Of a stretch of DNA of 64,000 bases, positions 11,367 through 22,668 are shown piece after piece. How positions within the stretch are numbered: position 1 is the stretch's first letter; each line of letters begins with the position of its first letter. This stretch comes from Macrosoma leucophasiata (taxonomy: Eukaryota > Arthropoda > Insecta > Lepidoptera > Hedylidae): NCBI GenBank assembly GCA_036365455.1, contig JAWQUS010000027.1, positions 12,574,501-12,638,500 on the forward strand, in the 5' to 3' direction. Below the pieces are notes generated by a model. It searched no databases. It worked only from the letters and a program-made list of their open reading frames with translations, and was not told the origin of the DNA. Position numbers and translations under genes: made by a program.

Positions 11367-11575
11367 TGACGACCCAGTTAGTCCAGCGGTGTTAGACGAC
11401 CGTTTGATTCGAAGGGTCGCGGGTTCGATCGTACCGGGACAAATATTTGTATGGCCTACAGATATTTGTTTCGGGTCTGGGTGTTTGTGTATGTGTTGTA
11501 TGTGTACAACGGCACCCACGACACAGGTTTATACCTAGTGTGGGGTTGTGAGTGTAAGTGTATTTTCCTTCTTTC
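11367..11575 (+). mobile_element. tRNA-derived SINE (type B)
   Basis: Head CAGTTAGTCCAGCGGTG (A box) and GTCGCGGGTTCGATCGTACC (B box) at about 11370-11438, then body TTTGTATGGCCTACAGATAT and GGCACCCACGACACAGG. It is highly similar to 34034-34260. Frames on both strands here are shadows of the repeat. Confidence 0.85.
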
Positions 11576-11769
11576 TTCTTTCTTATGAACGACTTATTTC
11601 TACGATTCTTTGGATTCCCAAAGTTAAAACGTAAATACGTTAGTTTTCTGTCCTGCCTATTTGTAAAAACACACCACATTAAGTTCGTAACATAGCGGTA
11701 TTCCCCGAAGGTCCAGTTACGTTGGCTTTCATGTAATAAGTAGCGAGCTTAATGAGATTTGCGTGCACT

Positions 11770-11892
11770 TCCGTGACTATCGACCTCCAAGGATTTCACT
11801 GGTAAACTTACTGCCCGACACGGGGATCGAACCTGAGATCTCGGCGTAGCAAAAGTGGTCTGCTACCGTTAGACTACTGAGGAAGTCATAAT
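11770..11892 (-). mobile_element. SINE type C head fragment
   Basis: Reverse complement contains CTCAGTAGTCTAACGGTAGC and GGTTCGATCCCCG, a tRNA-like head as in the 9850-10130 copy. The body is lost or diverged. Confidence 0.6.
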
Positions 11893-12962
11893 AATATATA
11901 ATTATGATAAAAAAAACAATCTATGAAAAAAAAACATTTCGCGGAACCTCTACCTACAATTCACAATGCAGGCCTTGTGACATGTCGAATACTTACAAAG
12001 TCTTGTTGAGATTCCTACAATGTAAGATTGAAAAATAGTTTGCCGTTATACCTATAAAATGAAAATTTAACACTTCCCTGGTTCTGAAGGTTCTGGTTCC
12101 CTGGTTCTGTAATATATTAGTTTTGAAATATTACTTAGTTTAGAAGATTTTTTATTTAAATTTAAAACAATAAACATAATATATAATACTTCTTTTGTTG
12201 GACAATCGCATAAAAAGTAACTAGACATTATTAAAATTATCAAATCTTCATGTAGGTCGATTGACAACGAAATTGAGAGAGGTGCCTAACCTTTCTGTAT
12301 CAATGGCCCATTTTTATTAAAGTAATGTTAATTGAGGCTGAATTATAATTTAGACTTTGTGGTTATTGAGAAAATAATAACGCCCAATACTTAAACCTAC
12401 CTAATTAAAGTTAATTTACTTTATAAAATATGTTGTAAATGTTACACTCGATTAATCCTTGATGATAAGTATGATAACAAATAAATCTGAATAAAATTGT
12501 CTTTTTATCATTTATATTTCTATGGTAAATACGCTTTATCCAAATCCCATCAAAATCATGTTTATGACGTTGAAGTCAAAAAAAATTACAAATATCACGT
12601 TGAGCCAAGTTTCTATCTCTACATGAACTCCACAAACTTTACACCTTAGTCAAATTTCGTGTAGAGTAAAAAATTTATCCACCGTTCGTTACTTTTTTGA
12701 TATACTCGTATAATATGTAGTTCTTGTATTATGGATAAATATTATGCACCTTATAATAATTCGAGGACGTTGAAACCATTATAATGCGAGAACTCTTAAT
12801 TGTTTGATTTATTTATTTTTTGTTACAAATGAGTCCACCTGAGTAATTGTCACTTAATTAATTGTAGTGGTGAGTGCTTATCTTCACTAAACTACATATT
12901 GATAAAATATTTGTTAAATCGACCCTAAGGGCTACAATTTCCTACTTCCAATATCTATTATC
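11893..12962. other. Intergenic, nothing recognised
   Basis: AT-rich. The minus-strand frame at 12067-12267 shows no family features. Confidence 0.4.
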
Positions 12963-13141
12963 TAATATATATGTATAAATCACGTGTCACGGTGTTTGTC
13001 CGCGATGGACTGTTAACTACTAAACCAATTTTTATGGAATTTGCAGAACGTGTGCAGTTTGATCCAACTTAACTCAATTTATAGTCGCACTATTATGTTA
13101 GTACCTAAATTGCACCCGTGCGAAGCCAGTGCAGGCCGCTA
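12963..13141 (+). mobile_element. Short Helitron-like element
   Basis: Begins TCTAATATATATGTATAAAT followed by CGCGATGGACT and ACTACTAAACC. It ends CACCCGTGCGAAGCCAG...GCCGCTAGA, the layout of a second lepidopteran Helitron subfamily (5' TC, terminal GC-rich hairpin, CTAG end). Non-autonomous. Confidence 0.6.
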
Positions 13142-13282
13142 GAAATAAATGTATAAAAATACACTTTTTCATTACATTGAAAATCAAGGCAGTCTCTCAA
13201 AATCAAAATCATCTATTATCAAATTTTGAGTTTCTCTAATACTCCCCCCTATAATAGTATTGAGATTCTTCGTTAATTTACG

Positions 13283-13524
13283 TTATGAAAGTGGCAAACA
13301 AACATGCAGTTTCACATTGATGTTAAGTGGTGATTGCAGCCTACAGTACAGACATTTAAATGAGACCTTAGTTGTTTTGTCTCTGTCATAGTTATAAGGG
13401 GGCCAATATTACCATCTAACCGGGACACGATAGTGCTTAACACTACAATTTGGCGCAGATAAATCGGGTAATGTGGTGGTACCTACGCCCTCAAGCACTG
13501 GAACTCTACCGCTAGTAAAACGTT
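13283..13524 (-). repeat. R1 copy
   Basis: From GAAAGTGGCAAACAAACATG to GGAACTCTACCGCTAGTAAA on the plus strand, so minus orientation. Confidence 0.8.
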
Positions 13525-13884
13525 TTCTAAAGTTTTCTGGAATGTTAAGTTGGAACGTTCGTTGATTTCAATCTCTTAGAGTACATAGGTAGCTACGTTT
13601 TATGCTTATATCTGACTAGCTGACTCTAAAAATGTCGCATACAGTAAATATTAAAGCTATGTCCGTAAAATAAGCTAAAAAAGCAATCATCTCCCAAACT
13701 CTCAACATTAAATTTATTTTCACGCGCACAATTTTTTTGCGACAATTTCTAAAGATACTAATTTTATATAATTATAATGGTGTAATATCTACATTATCAA
13801 ATGACCGCTATGTTAGTTACCAGTTAATTACATTTTTTTTGAAGATGTACTAGGTACTGTTAGTAAGCTATCTATAAAAAATAG

Positions 13885-14225
13885 ATATATTTATGCCGTC
13901 GCGGACTATTTTGTAAATCTACGAAATAGACAGACGCGGCGAGAGAGCTTTTTTTATAATCTAATCAAAACTTTATTGCATAATAACAATAACAGATATT
14001 AAAGATTGATAGATACTTACTTATTATATTATAACGATACCATTCTATCTAAAAACAAAGTTTGTATTATTCAGGTTGTACCGAATAAATGCATTTGTAG
14101 AGATGTATTTATTACGTTCATTTAAACAATTAAAAACCCAACTAGAACCAACAATAACATAAAAATGATTATTAAGTATGTAGATCGTGTCGATTAATAA
14201 ATTTTCAAGTTCATGTAATTTCAGT
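13885..14225. repeat. Upstream direct repeat, copy 1
   Basis: Matches 15985-16412 in the same orientation. Shared runs include GACGCGGCGAGAGAGCTT, ATAACGATACCATTCTATCT and CAGGTTGTACCGAATAAATG. The copies are about 2.1 kb apart, and the second ends about 120 bp before the proposed start of sulfatase gene A. It could be a mobile element or a duplicated promoter region. Confidence 0.8.
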
Positions 14226-14329
14226 ACAAAAAACATTTTTTTATATGTACATACTTATTTTAATAAGTACAAGTAATTTGTATGGAAATAAATGCATTGA
14301 TTATTTATTTTTTAAATTTATATACCTTT

Positions 14330-14572
14330 TTATGTCATGAGGTGGAAAACTAGCATACAATTCGCATTGGTAGTGAATACTGACTGTAGCCAACAAACAT
14401 CAACATAAGATATATCAATGTAGATGCGTTGCCACTCCTGATGTCAATGATGTTATTCCTCTGTGTCAGAAATTACAGGGCCGTACATTACTATTCGACT
14501 GGATCGCGATAGCGTTGAACTACTAATGCGGTGGTTACGCCTGCAGATCGCGAGCTCTACCATTAGGCAATA
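14330..14572 (-). repeat. R1 copy, diverged; fragment at 14690-14760
   Basis: Contains GAAATTACAGGGCCGTACAT and a 5' end at CGAGCTCTACCATTAG. A further short fragment (CTAACAGTTCACATGGATG) lies at about 14690-14760. Confidence 0.7.
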
Positions 14573-15002
14573 ATCCTATTTATCCCTACTTGTATGTCGA
14601 TATTATGTAGGTCAATGATATTAATTCGGTAAAATACAAAACAGTTACTAATTAATAAACATGCGGTTATTTAATTTTTATTTTGTAACAAAGGTAGCCG
14701 ACATGCTAACAGTTCACATGGATGTTAACTGTAATTGTTGTAACTGGATGTTAACTTATCACATCTTAAGTAACGCATGCTGAAGTCTAGTTAGCGATTT
14801 GATCTCCGTTTAAATCAAGGTTAACGGAAAACGTTTATTGTTCATAATTTTAATCTGTACTCTCTCTCAAAAGTGTTCTTGACCGTATTCACGTAAATCA
14901 AGTCCAAGAACTTGATCGAGTTAAGATTTAACATTTTCTTGTCTTTCATAATTGAAAAATACTCGTCCGAAGTCTATTTATTCAACATCTCGTTTCGAAT
15001 GA

Positions 15003-15545
15003 GGTTTTTTATTTATTTATTTATTTAATCTTTAATGCACATATTACAAAATGTGTACATAAGGTGGACTTAATACCATAAGGCATTCTCTGCCAGTCAA
15101 CCTTAGGGTTGTAAAAAAGAGGATCAAAAGTTGCAGAGAAAAAAAAAATCAAATCAAAATAACAGATAAATTTATATATATATATGTGTGTATTTATGTA
15201 CACACCTAATTATTATACCTAAATATATAATACTAAAATTACACATACTTAAATATTATAATAGCATAATACATTAATTATGAACATATACACCAAGCTG
15301 CTATACGAATGACTATAATAAATAATACAACATAAATACTGTTAAACATAGGGACAAATCGACGAAAGATTTAGATACCTAAATACATTTTCATACATAT
15401 GTGTTAGCCGCTGTTTTGAGCCAATGAATTTAGAAAGAAACGACGAAGTTTGAATTTAAATGACAGCTTACTCGGAGCTTTTTTAATGTCAAAGGGTAGT
15501 GCATTCCAAAGTTTAACTGTAGGTTTTGCAGGTGCAGTGCAAATA
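15003..15545 (-). mobile_element. 5'-truncated LINE 3' end
   Basis: Minus strand at about 15520-15414 encodes KLWNALPFDIKKAPSKLSF and a basic tail ending in a stop. This is the C-terminus of a CR1/Jockey-like reverse transcriptase, related to the fragments at 8325 and 23103. The 3' UTR ends in an AAAT microsatellite (plus-strand TTTATTTATTTATTTATTT near 15008-15026). Confidence 0.8.
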
Positions 15546-15984
15546 ATTATTAAACCAAGATTTACAGAATAAAGATACGTAACATGAACTTAACATTTTC
15601 CGGTAAAATTTTCCTCTTCTGTGATATTGTAAACGCTGAAACTTATTTTTTTATTATTATAGATTTTTACACGTTATTCCATAAAGAGCGAGTACTTATT
15701 ACTTATTAAGTAGGTACCTATCTATTGTAATAATTCAGCCGATTTTTACACAACATGCATAACAAATAATTGAGGATAGTTTTTCTATGAAACAACTTTC
15801 CTCAACGAAAATAACGTCTTCATTCGACACGCGGGTATCAAAGGTTAGGAGGCAGGTTCTGTTTTCCTAGCTTCAGACGAAACAATGCTGCGATGAGGGG
15901 TCGAAGGGAAACAAACATTTTCACTGGGTTCACAGAAAAAATAACTACCTAGTGTTTAGTAAAGTTCCATTAACAGAACTGGGT

Positions 15985-16412
15985 ATAGTCCGTCGCGGCC
16001 TATTTTGTAAATCTACCAAATAAACAGACAGACGCGGCGAGAGAGCTTGTTTTATAATCATAATCATAACTTTATTGAATAATAACAATAATAGATATTA
16101 AAGATAGATAGATTAATAGATACCTACTTATTATAATATAACGATACCATTCTATCTAAAAACCAAGTATGTATCTATTTATTGTGTCCTTCAGGTTGTA
16201 CCGAATAAATGCATCTGTAGAGATGTATTTATTACGTTCATCTGTATTAAACAATTAAAAAAATTATAATATTTATACGAGTATATTCTGTTAAAAGTCC
16301 AACTAAAACCAACAATTACTTTATACCTTAAAATATATCTACATAAAAATGATTATTAAGGTAGGTACTTACTAGGATTATTGGAGTATGTAGATCGTGT
16401 CGATTAATTAAT
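15985..16412. repeat. Upstream direct repeat, copy 2
   Basis: Second copy of the block at 13885-14225, with extra internal sequence (around 16262-16300). It lies immediately upstream of gene A. If either copy holds the gene's promoter or a noncoding first exon, the duplication could matter for expression. Nothing in the sequence proves that. Confidence 0.75.
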
Positions 16413-16530
16413 TTAAAGCAGTAGCTTATAGCGCTAAGTCGTAGTGTCTTCTTTTCAGTGTTTTCTTGTTCCAGTTAAGTAAACAGTAGTATCTATAGAT
16501 CAGTAGCTGCAGCTATGTGTATCTGACTTT

Positions 16531-16544
16531 ATGTACTTATCTAG
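16531..16544 (+). CDS. Gene A proposed exon 1 (start codon)
   Basis: ATGTACTTATCTAG followed by donor GTATAA. The 14 nt leave the phase needed to join exon 2 at 16769, giving MYLSR then HCWTVLLTSS, a short N-terminal signal-like stretch. With this start the ADDM and CTPAR motifs fall at nearly the same residue numbers as in gene B, with C73 in both. Other upstream starts are possible. Confidence 0.45.
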
Positions 16545-19500
16545 GTATAATAAGGTTTTTATAAAAATATTTAGAATTACTTATATTAAAATTATTGTAT
16601 TGAATGGGAAATAAGTCCCGGCGAATTTGTATCACTTAAGTGAAAATAAGCCTACATTAAAATCATAGTCGGTCAAGCCGTTTTGTAGGAGTTGGTAACA
16701 AGGATTGTGACTCCGAAACATTCTTCTATATTTTTAATATTTTTTGAAATTTTTGGTTTTTGTTTCAGGCATTGTTGGACCGTGCTTTTAACGTCATCCG
16801 TGACATCGGCAAGTTACAACTGTAGATCACCACCGAACATTGTTTTTATGATGGCTGATGACATGGCAAGTTACTGGTTCTTATATTTATCTAATTGGCG
16901 TGAAGGTTATTTTATATTCATTCTTTAAATAAAATATATGAAATAGGAGCTGTGCAATTTAAATTTATTATAAAAATTTGAGAATTTGTACTTGGGAATA
17001 CTGTTATTAAACACAGTTGGTAGTTTATCAAATTATTTCGATTGCCTTAATAATGTTAATTGAAGTAGCAAACGAACCTGTAGAACATGTGCTTTAACAA
17101 TCACTTTTAAAATTTGCAGTGACATAGAAGAAATAAAACTTACGTTGTCTTTTGTCTTCTTTGAGAACTCATTGCATATTAGTAAAGTGTATATCGTGTC
17201 ATAAAACTCATTCTTAAAAATCGCAATATCCTAAGTATTATTGTATTCGATATTAAGAATCTCTTTTAACTTTTTAGAAAGAAAGATAGAACAAGAAAAT
17301 TATTGTTATATTTATATAGCACTATCTATGGGAAAAAAATAGTTTTTTAGAAGACTCCACTTTTTGATAAATCATTAGGTAAATAAATTCTCCATATAGT
17401 CTAGAATAACTACACATATACATAGATATAACTCATTAACCGTGTGAATATTAATTAATACAACTAAACAAAACATTTTGCAGGGCTGGAGTGACGTTTC
17501 GTATCAGGGATCACAGATCAGAACACCTAATATCGATGCCATGGCGAGCAAAAGTGTTGTCTTCCAACAATATTATAGTGAAGCTATTTGCACGCCGGCA
17601 CGAAGTGCTTTGCTTACTGGAAAATATCCAATGAGAATAGGTAAACGTAGTGTCTTGGTTGTATCACCGAAATTATTATAGTTATCATCACTAATAGCGT
17701 TATATATCCCAATGTATAATTAAAATTTTTACATCTTCCAACTCTAATAAATGTTTTTTTTAATTTATAATAATATATTGTGATATGGAATGGCTGGATT
17801 TTACACAAATATGATTTCAATCTAGAAACAATTAAATGCATCTGTTTGCTTGTTTTATCCGCAGGTATGCAAGGTTCACCCTTATTCAACTCTGAGAATC
17901 GAGGGATTCCTTTGTCAGAACGACTGTTACCTTCATATTTTAAGGATCTGGGTTATTCTACCCATTTAGTTGGCAAGTGGCATGTGGGCATGTCTCAGGT
18001 GGAGTATCTGCCCACACTGAGAGGCTATGATAGTCATTTTGGAATGCACGGTGGATTTGTAGACTATTACACATATAATAAAGTGGAAACAGTAAGTTAA
18101 TTAACATTCGATAATTCATCATTAGATATTAAATCACCAACAATAAAATCTAAATGTCAGTAGTAAAAAGTCAAAATACTTGATGCTGCATCTTCTGAAG
18201 CTGGGAAAGTAATCCTTCTCTACGTGATCTTTTGAACGGCACTAGTTTAGCTGAGCAGAAGGTATAATATTAAGTCCGGCTTATATAAACACCACAATAT
18301 TTGTTAACGTTATTGTAACATTTCACATCATTCTCTAACTTAAAGAAATCTGTTAAAGTAAGAGAAGGATATGAAATGTTACATTAACTTTAACATTAAC
18401 AAATATCGTGGTGCAACTCAGGCTTAGGAGCAACAGTGTTTACCATATTATATACTTCTCGGGCTGACGTCGGGACGTGACGACGTCACCGCCCTCGAGA
18501 GGAAGAATTTTCTTCTACTGGAAAAGAATTCTTTCACTAGTGCAGTCAGTCAACCGAACAATGGCGGTCAAATCATTCCAATGGGGCGGTAGTAAGTGCA
18601 ATAACGCAAGATGGCCAGCAGCGTCTTGCGATAAACTGCGCTCGCCAAACCGCAAGCCAAGCGTGGCGATTATCGCATATCCCCCTTATTGGGTGGCTTT
18701 GGTCCAGCAGTAAACAACTTTTGGCTGAAATGATGATGATGATACTTCTCGGATTGAACAATAAAAATCAGAGGCTGTGTGGGTAAAACTCTATTTTATA
18801 AAACCTGTTGAGCCATGTACCTAGTTTATTCTACATTTTCATACAATTTCAGTGGCCTAACGGAAGACTTTTGTTTGGACTAGACTTATTTGATAACCAA
18901 ATACCCCAAGAAACGGAAGAACGCTACATTGTAGATGCTCTAACAGATCGAGCAGTTGAAAGTGAGTATCAATAAATTATGTTGTTCTACACAATCCAAA
19001 AACTAAATTTTCTTATTAGAATCTTCGTATATAATGCGCTGATATAAATTATCATATAATATTTTGTTTATTTTATTTACGATAACGAAATTGTTAATAC
19101 TCAATGCCAATAAAAAAAAACGTTTTATTAATGGCATGAGCATAATGTTATCTTTCTCAAATGTACTTATGCCGTTTTAAGATTATTCACCTGAAGCTGC
19201 TCGACTCACTTAAACGGTTAAAATGAATATTGAAAAAAAAACATTGTTCCTTATAAATAGTCTGTACCTGTTAAATCTTTGACACATGTCATTTTATTTT
19301 AAATTAGTTACAAATCTACTATATTTCTTCCGCTTCCGGTTCAACGGTGAACGATAGTTCCTCGTACCTAACTTGGAACGCCCAGGATAAATTTACGGTG
19401 ACTAGGATAATAGGACTCTAAAAGTTTTACTAGGTATGGGAATCTGGCAAAATAGAGACGCTCACACTCCGACGCGCTGGTTGATGTTTCAACGTTTCCT

Positions 19501-21970
19501 GTGCCACTTACTAGCGAGGCTATTCCAATACAAACCTCACTCCAAACTACCTAGCAAAAGGCGAATACCTTTTTAATTTACATGATAATTAATTTCACTC
19601 GTGTGAAGCGAATATGTCACAGAATACACTAGGAGGAGTGGATGAACGGGTTTTTGAGTATGCCATTTTCTGAATGATACCTATTCCCGAAATAAATTAT
19701 ATATATTTTTAATATTTCAGTAATTCATTATCACAATACGTCTCAGCCACTGTTTTTGCATCTCACACACAATGCGCCCCATGCTGGCAACGAAGGAGGA
19801 TTGTTGCAACCGCCTTTGTATAGTCAAGTCAGAAACCAACATATTGCCAATCCTGATCGACGTCTCTATGCAGGTATGAATTTACAATAGAATAGAATAT
19901 GCTACAATGCTATTATTTTAGAAGCAACTGAACTGTAATTTTAATAATGTGTTGATGGTGATTAGGTTCTGTTCTGACGTATGGACTGGTGCATTTTTTT
20001 TTTTTTTTTATGTTTTAAAAGTGGCAAACAAGCATACAGTTCACATTGATGTTAAGTGATGACTGCAGCCTATAGACACCCACACAATGACCAGAGGTAA
20101 AAATGCAGATGCGTTACCACTCCTGAGGCCTAAGGTGTTATGCCTCTGTGCCGGAAATTACAGGGCCGTACAATACCACCTGACCGGAACACGATAGTGC
20201 TGAACACTACCATTTAGCGGCAAGTATATTAGGTAATGCGGTGGTGCCTACGCCCGCGAGCTCCATCACTGGAGCTCTACCACCAGTAAAAACCATAGCA
20301 CTTTAAATACTCTGGGTCATACAGAATGCATATCACATTGATTCTGAAGAGCTTTCCTTGTAATTAACTAAAAACAACACTACATCAGTCTACCTATACG
20401 TATTTTTAAACTGTGGATTAGAGTTTAAAAACCTACGCTACGCTACGCCTTCCCAAAAAAAACTAACAATACTTGTTAGTGCGTAAATCTGAATATCTCG
20501 GCACCAGTAAATTGTGTTTAGCTTCTGTTGGTACCTAACAAAGAAAATTTCAACAACCCGTTTTCATTTATTTGAGCAAATTGATTCACTGATTCACACA
20601 TTGGATTTAGGCCTAAGGGGCTCACCCCTAAAATTATTCATGTCAAATTTAACCGTGACAAATCTTTTTTTATTTCTGCATGTTTTAATGTTGTGTCTTG
20701 ATCAAGATTTCCCTTAGTTGGATTAAGATCAAACCAATAATCAAGATTCGCCAGATACGCATTCCATGTTGACGATAAGATTCTCTCTGATTTTCTCTCA
20801 AACTAAGCAATTGTTACTCATTTCATTCTTTTGTTTTCAGAGATTGTAACGCACCTCGACCGCAGTATTGGTCGAGTGGTATCAGCTTTGGCATATAAAG
20901 GCATTCTCGATAATACTATTATTGTATTCGTATCCGATAACGGAGCACCGACTGTGGGGCAATTTAGTAATTGGGGCGTTAATTTACCATTCAGGGGCAG
21001 GAAAGAAACCCCTTGGGAAGGAGCTGTTCGAGTACCAGCTTTTATTTGGCATTCATCACTGGAGCCTAAAGTCTGGGACGGTTTGATGCATATCAGCGAT
21101 TGGTTACCCACTTTACTGACTGCAGCTGGAGCTAATAGCAATGGTTTACAAATTGACGGCGTTAATCAGTGGGATTCAATAGTACGGAATGAACCATCAA
21201 ACCGTAAAGAGGTTCTTATTGTCGCCGAAGATGTTTATGCTGCGTACAGAGCAGGAGATTACAAAATAATTTTGGGGAATGTAACAGGTTTGAACAATGA
21301 TTACTATGGAGCCAGTTTTTTGATTAACAAAGCGCCGCCACCACCGTATTTTCCAACATTAAGATCTTCTGAAGTCATAAGAGCGTTTGAATCAATTGGT
21401 ATTTATGTAGCCGACGAAGAAGTGCAAGCTTTACGAGAGACTGTCGCCATCAAACAAGTAGATACTGTAATGGACGCAACACCGTGCGTTCCAACACCAA
21501 GTGAGTTATTGAGTAATGTTTGTACATACACTTTCTGTTTTATTTGATTCGTATCGAACTAACTAAATTTAATTTCAGCTCGTGGCTGCCTCTTCAATAT
21601 TCGACAAGATCCTTCTGAAAGACATGATCTATGGCAAAATTCTAGCAGAATAGTAACATTACTGACTAATAGACTTCGAACCCTGTTGTCAATGCAGATG
21701 CGAAGAGGGCCGCGGGATCTGGATTCAGAAGCTGATCCAGCCAATTTTAACTACATCTGGACGCCTTGGATAGACGGAGCGACAGGATTGCCAATATCAC
21801 CGTTAATAAATAATACAGATATTTCGAAAAATCAAAAGAAGGCTGGAAATTGGCAGTTAAACGCAAAATACAACAATAAAAATAATATCCGTAATGAAAG
21901 GACTGCTATTGATTGTAGCGGTACTTCAGGCTTCCAAAATTTCATTTGCTTTTTACAACGTTACTTGTGA
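16531..21970 (+). CDS. Arylsulfatase B-like sulfatase, gene A
   Basis: Proposed exons: 16531-16544, 16769-16865, 17484-17640, 17865-18091, 18853-18961, 19721-19873, 20841-21500, 21579-21970, joined in frame to 602 residues. It hydrolyses sulfate esters and is expected in the secretory or lysosomal route. The sequence shows ADDM (D35, D36), CTPAR (C73, formylglycine precursor; R77), GKWH (K127, H129), THNAPH (H218), SDNG (D285, N286) and RGRK (K307), the full active-site set of the ARSB family. The motif has Ala where CxPSR is usual, which CxPxR tolerates. Intron 2 is GC-AG (ATG/GCAAGT). The C-terminus runs about 50-60 residues beyond gene B and the usual ARSB length (about 530). The 14-nt first exon is inferred from phase: exon 2 begins mid-codon and has no ATG. 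Polyadenylation candidate AATAAA at 22161. Confidence 0.85.
16769..16865 (+). CDS. Gene A exon 2 (ADDM)
   Basis: Acceptor TTTTTGTTTCAG. Encodes a weakly hydrophobic N-terminus then PPNIVFMMADDM, the first metal-binding motif. It ends ATG with donor GCAAGT, a GC-AG intron. In gene B the same junction reads ATG/GTAAGT. Confidence 0.85.
17484..17640 (+). CDS. Gene A exon 3 (CTPAR)
   Basis: Acceptor ATTTTGCAG, donor GTAAAC. Encodes GWSDVSYQGS through the sulfatase signature CTPARSALLTGKYP. The cysteine is the site of formylglycine formation. Confidence 0.92.
17865..18091 (+). CDS. Gene A exon 4 (GKWH)
   Basis: Acceptor TTTTATCCGCAG, donor GTAAGT. Encodes MQGSPLF...HLVGKWHVGMSQ and GYDSHFGMHGGFVDYY, carrying the catalytic Lys and His. 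Same length (227 nt) as the gene B exon. Confidence 0.92.
18272..18426. mobile_element. Fold-back MITE in gene A intron
   Basis: Left arm (CACCACAATATTTGTTAACG, TGTAACATTTCACATCATTC) and right arm (GAAATGTTACATTAAC, ATTAACAAATATCGTGGTGC) are inverted copies around a short centre. Same family as 33053-33236. Confidence 0.8.
18460..18745 (+). repeat. R3 repeat copy in gene A intron
   Basis: Second copy of the 2305-2640 repeat, with GTCGGGACGTGACGACG, GTGCAGTCAGTC and AAGCGTGGCGATTATCGCAT. It ends GGCTGAAATGATGATGATGA, a LINE-like tail. Confidence 0.7.
18853..18961 (+). CDS. Gene A exon 5
   Basis: Acceptor ACAATTTCAG, donor GTGAGT. Encodes WPNGRLLFGLDLFDNQ and a charged helix. Three nucleotides longer than the gene B counterpart, with the same phases. 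Confidence 0.9.
19721..19873 (+). CDS. Gene A exon 6 (HNAPH)
   Basis: Acceptor TATTTCAG, donor GTATGA. Encodes SQPLFLHLTHNAPHAGN and GGLLQPPLYS. The His of THNAPH aligns with the substrate-binding His of ARSB (VHEP in human). 153 nt, as in gene B. Confidence 0.92.
20009..20292 (-). repeat. R1 copy in gene A intron
   Basis: Full-length copy, minus orientation, preceded on the plus strand by a T-run at 19997-20009 that is its poly(A) tail. Contains CCGGAACACGATAGTGCTGA and ends GAGCTCTACCACCAGTAAAA. Confidence 0.9.
20841..21500 (+). CDS. Gene A exon 7 (DNG, catalytic Lys)
   Basis: Acceptor TTGTTTTCAG, donor GTGAGT. Encodes the SDNGAPT metal ligands, RGRKETPWEGAVRVPAF with the catalytic Lys, and SDWLPTLLTAAG. 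This is the core of the alpha/beta domain's second half. Confidence 0.93.
21579..21970 (+). CDS. Gene A terminal exon
   Basis: Acceptor AATTTCAG. Encodes RGCLFNIRQDPSERHDLW, the sulfatase C-terminal subdomain, then WTPWID and about 60 further residues (Asn/Lys-rich, ending CFLQRYL) before TGA at 21968. Gene B stops right after the equivalent WAPWI motif, so this tail is specific to gene A. Confidence 0.88.
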
Positions 21971-22440
21971 TCAGTAGGTACTACCTGAATAATTTTAGGC
22001 TGTTACACTTTATAACGGTATAGACTGACCAGTAATAATATTTTTATACCTATTTGTAGTGATCAAATCAAGTCCTAATGAAAACAATATTGAATTGTTT
22101 TAGTGTTATATTTTCTAATTGTATTGTTCGCATTCGATCTTCTAGCGTTTATAAACTTTAAATAAATCCGCTAGGTGGTCCTTTCGCTTTAGTTACAATA
22201 AAATAAATAGGTAAATATTTTTTGCATTCGTACTCTTATGTCCTTGATTATTATCACATAAAATGTGAAATGTTACCTTATTGAAATGTAATCACTCATT
22301 TATCTAATAGGTACCTCAGTTTGGTGTGATATGATGCCCGATTACATTTTTGTTTTATGACGATGGACGTAACCGAAATTTAAATAGGTAATTTACTGTT
22401 TGCATTGATAACATATTAAACAATAGATATAATTGGACAT
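21971..22440. other. Gene A 3' flank
   Basis: AT-rich. AATAAA at 22161-22166 and further AATAAA-like hexamers near 22195-22205 are candidate polyadenylation signals. Nothing else recognised. Confidence 0.5.
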
Positions 22441-22668
22441 TGAACTTAGGCACCACCGCATTACCTAATCTACTTACCAGTGTAAAGTGACAATATTCGG
22501 CGATGGAATTTCCAGCGCAGATAAATTTATACCTAACAGCTTAGGCCTTAAAAGTAACAACGCGTCATAAAATTTATTGGAATCTCTGCAGATGTTCATA
22601 GACTGTAGTATTAATTTACCATCAATATGAATTGTGCGTTTGTTTGCCACTTTGTGACATAAAAAAAT
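22441..22668 (+). repeat. R1 copy, 5'-truncated and diverged
   Basis: From TTAGGCACCACCGCATTACC to TTGTTTGCCACTTTGTGACA with an A-rich end. Confidence 0.7.

Noticed and set aside
16692..16928. A 78-residue standalone protein starting at 16692
   Set aside because: The start is TTG, there is no ATG, and the frame runs through a splice acceptor and a GC donor. The real part is exon 2 of gene A.
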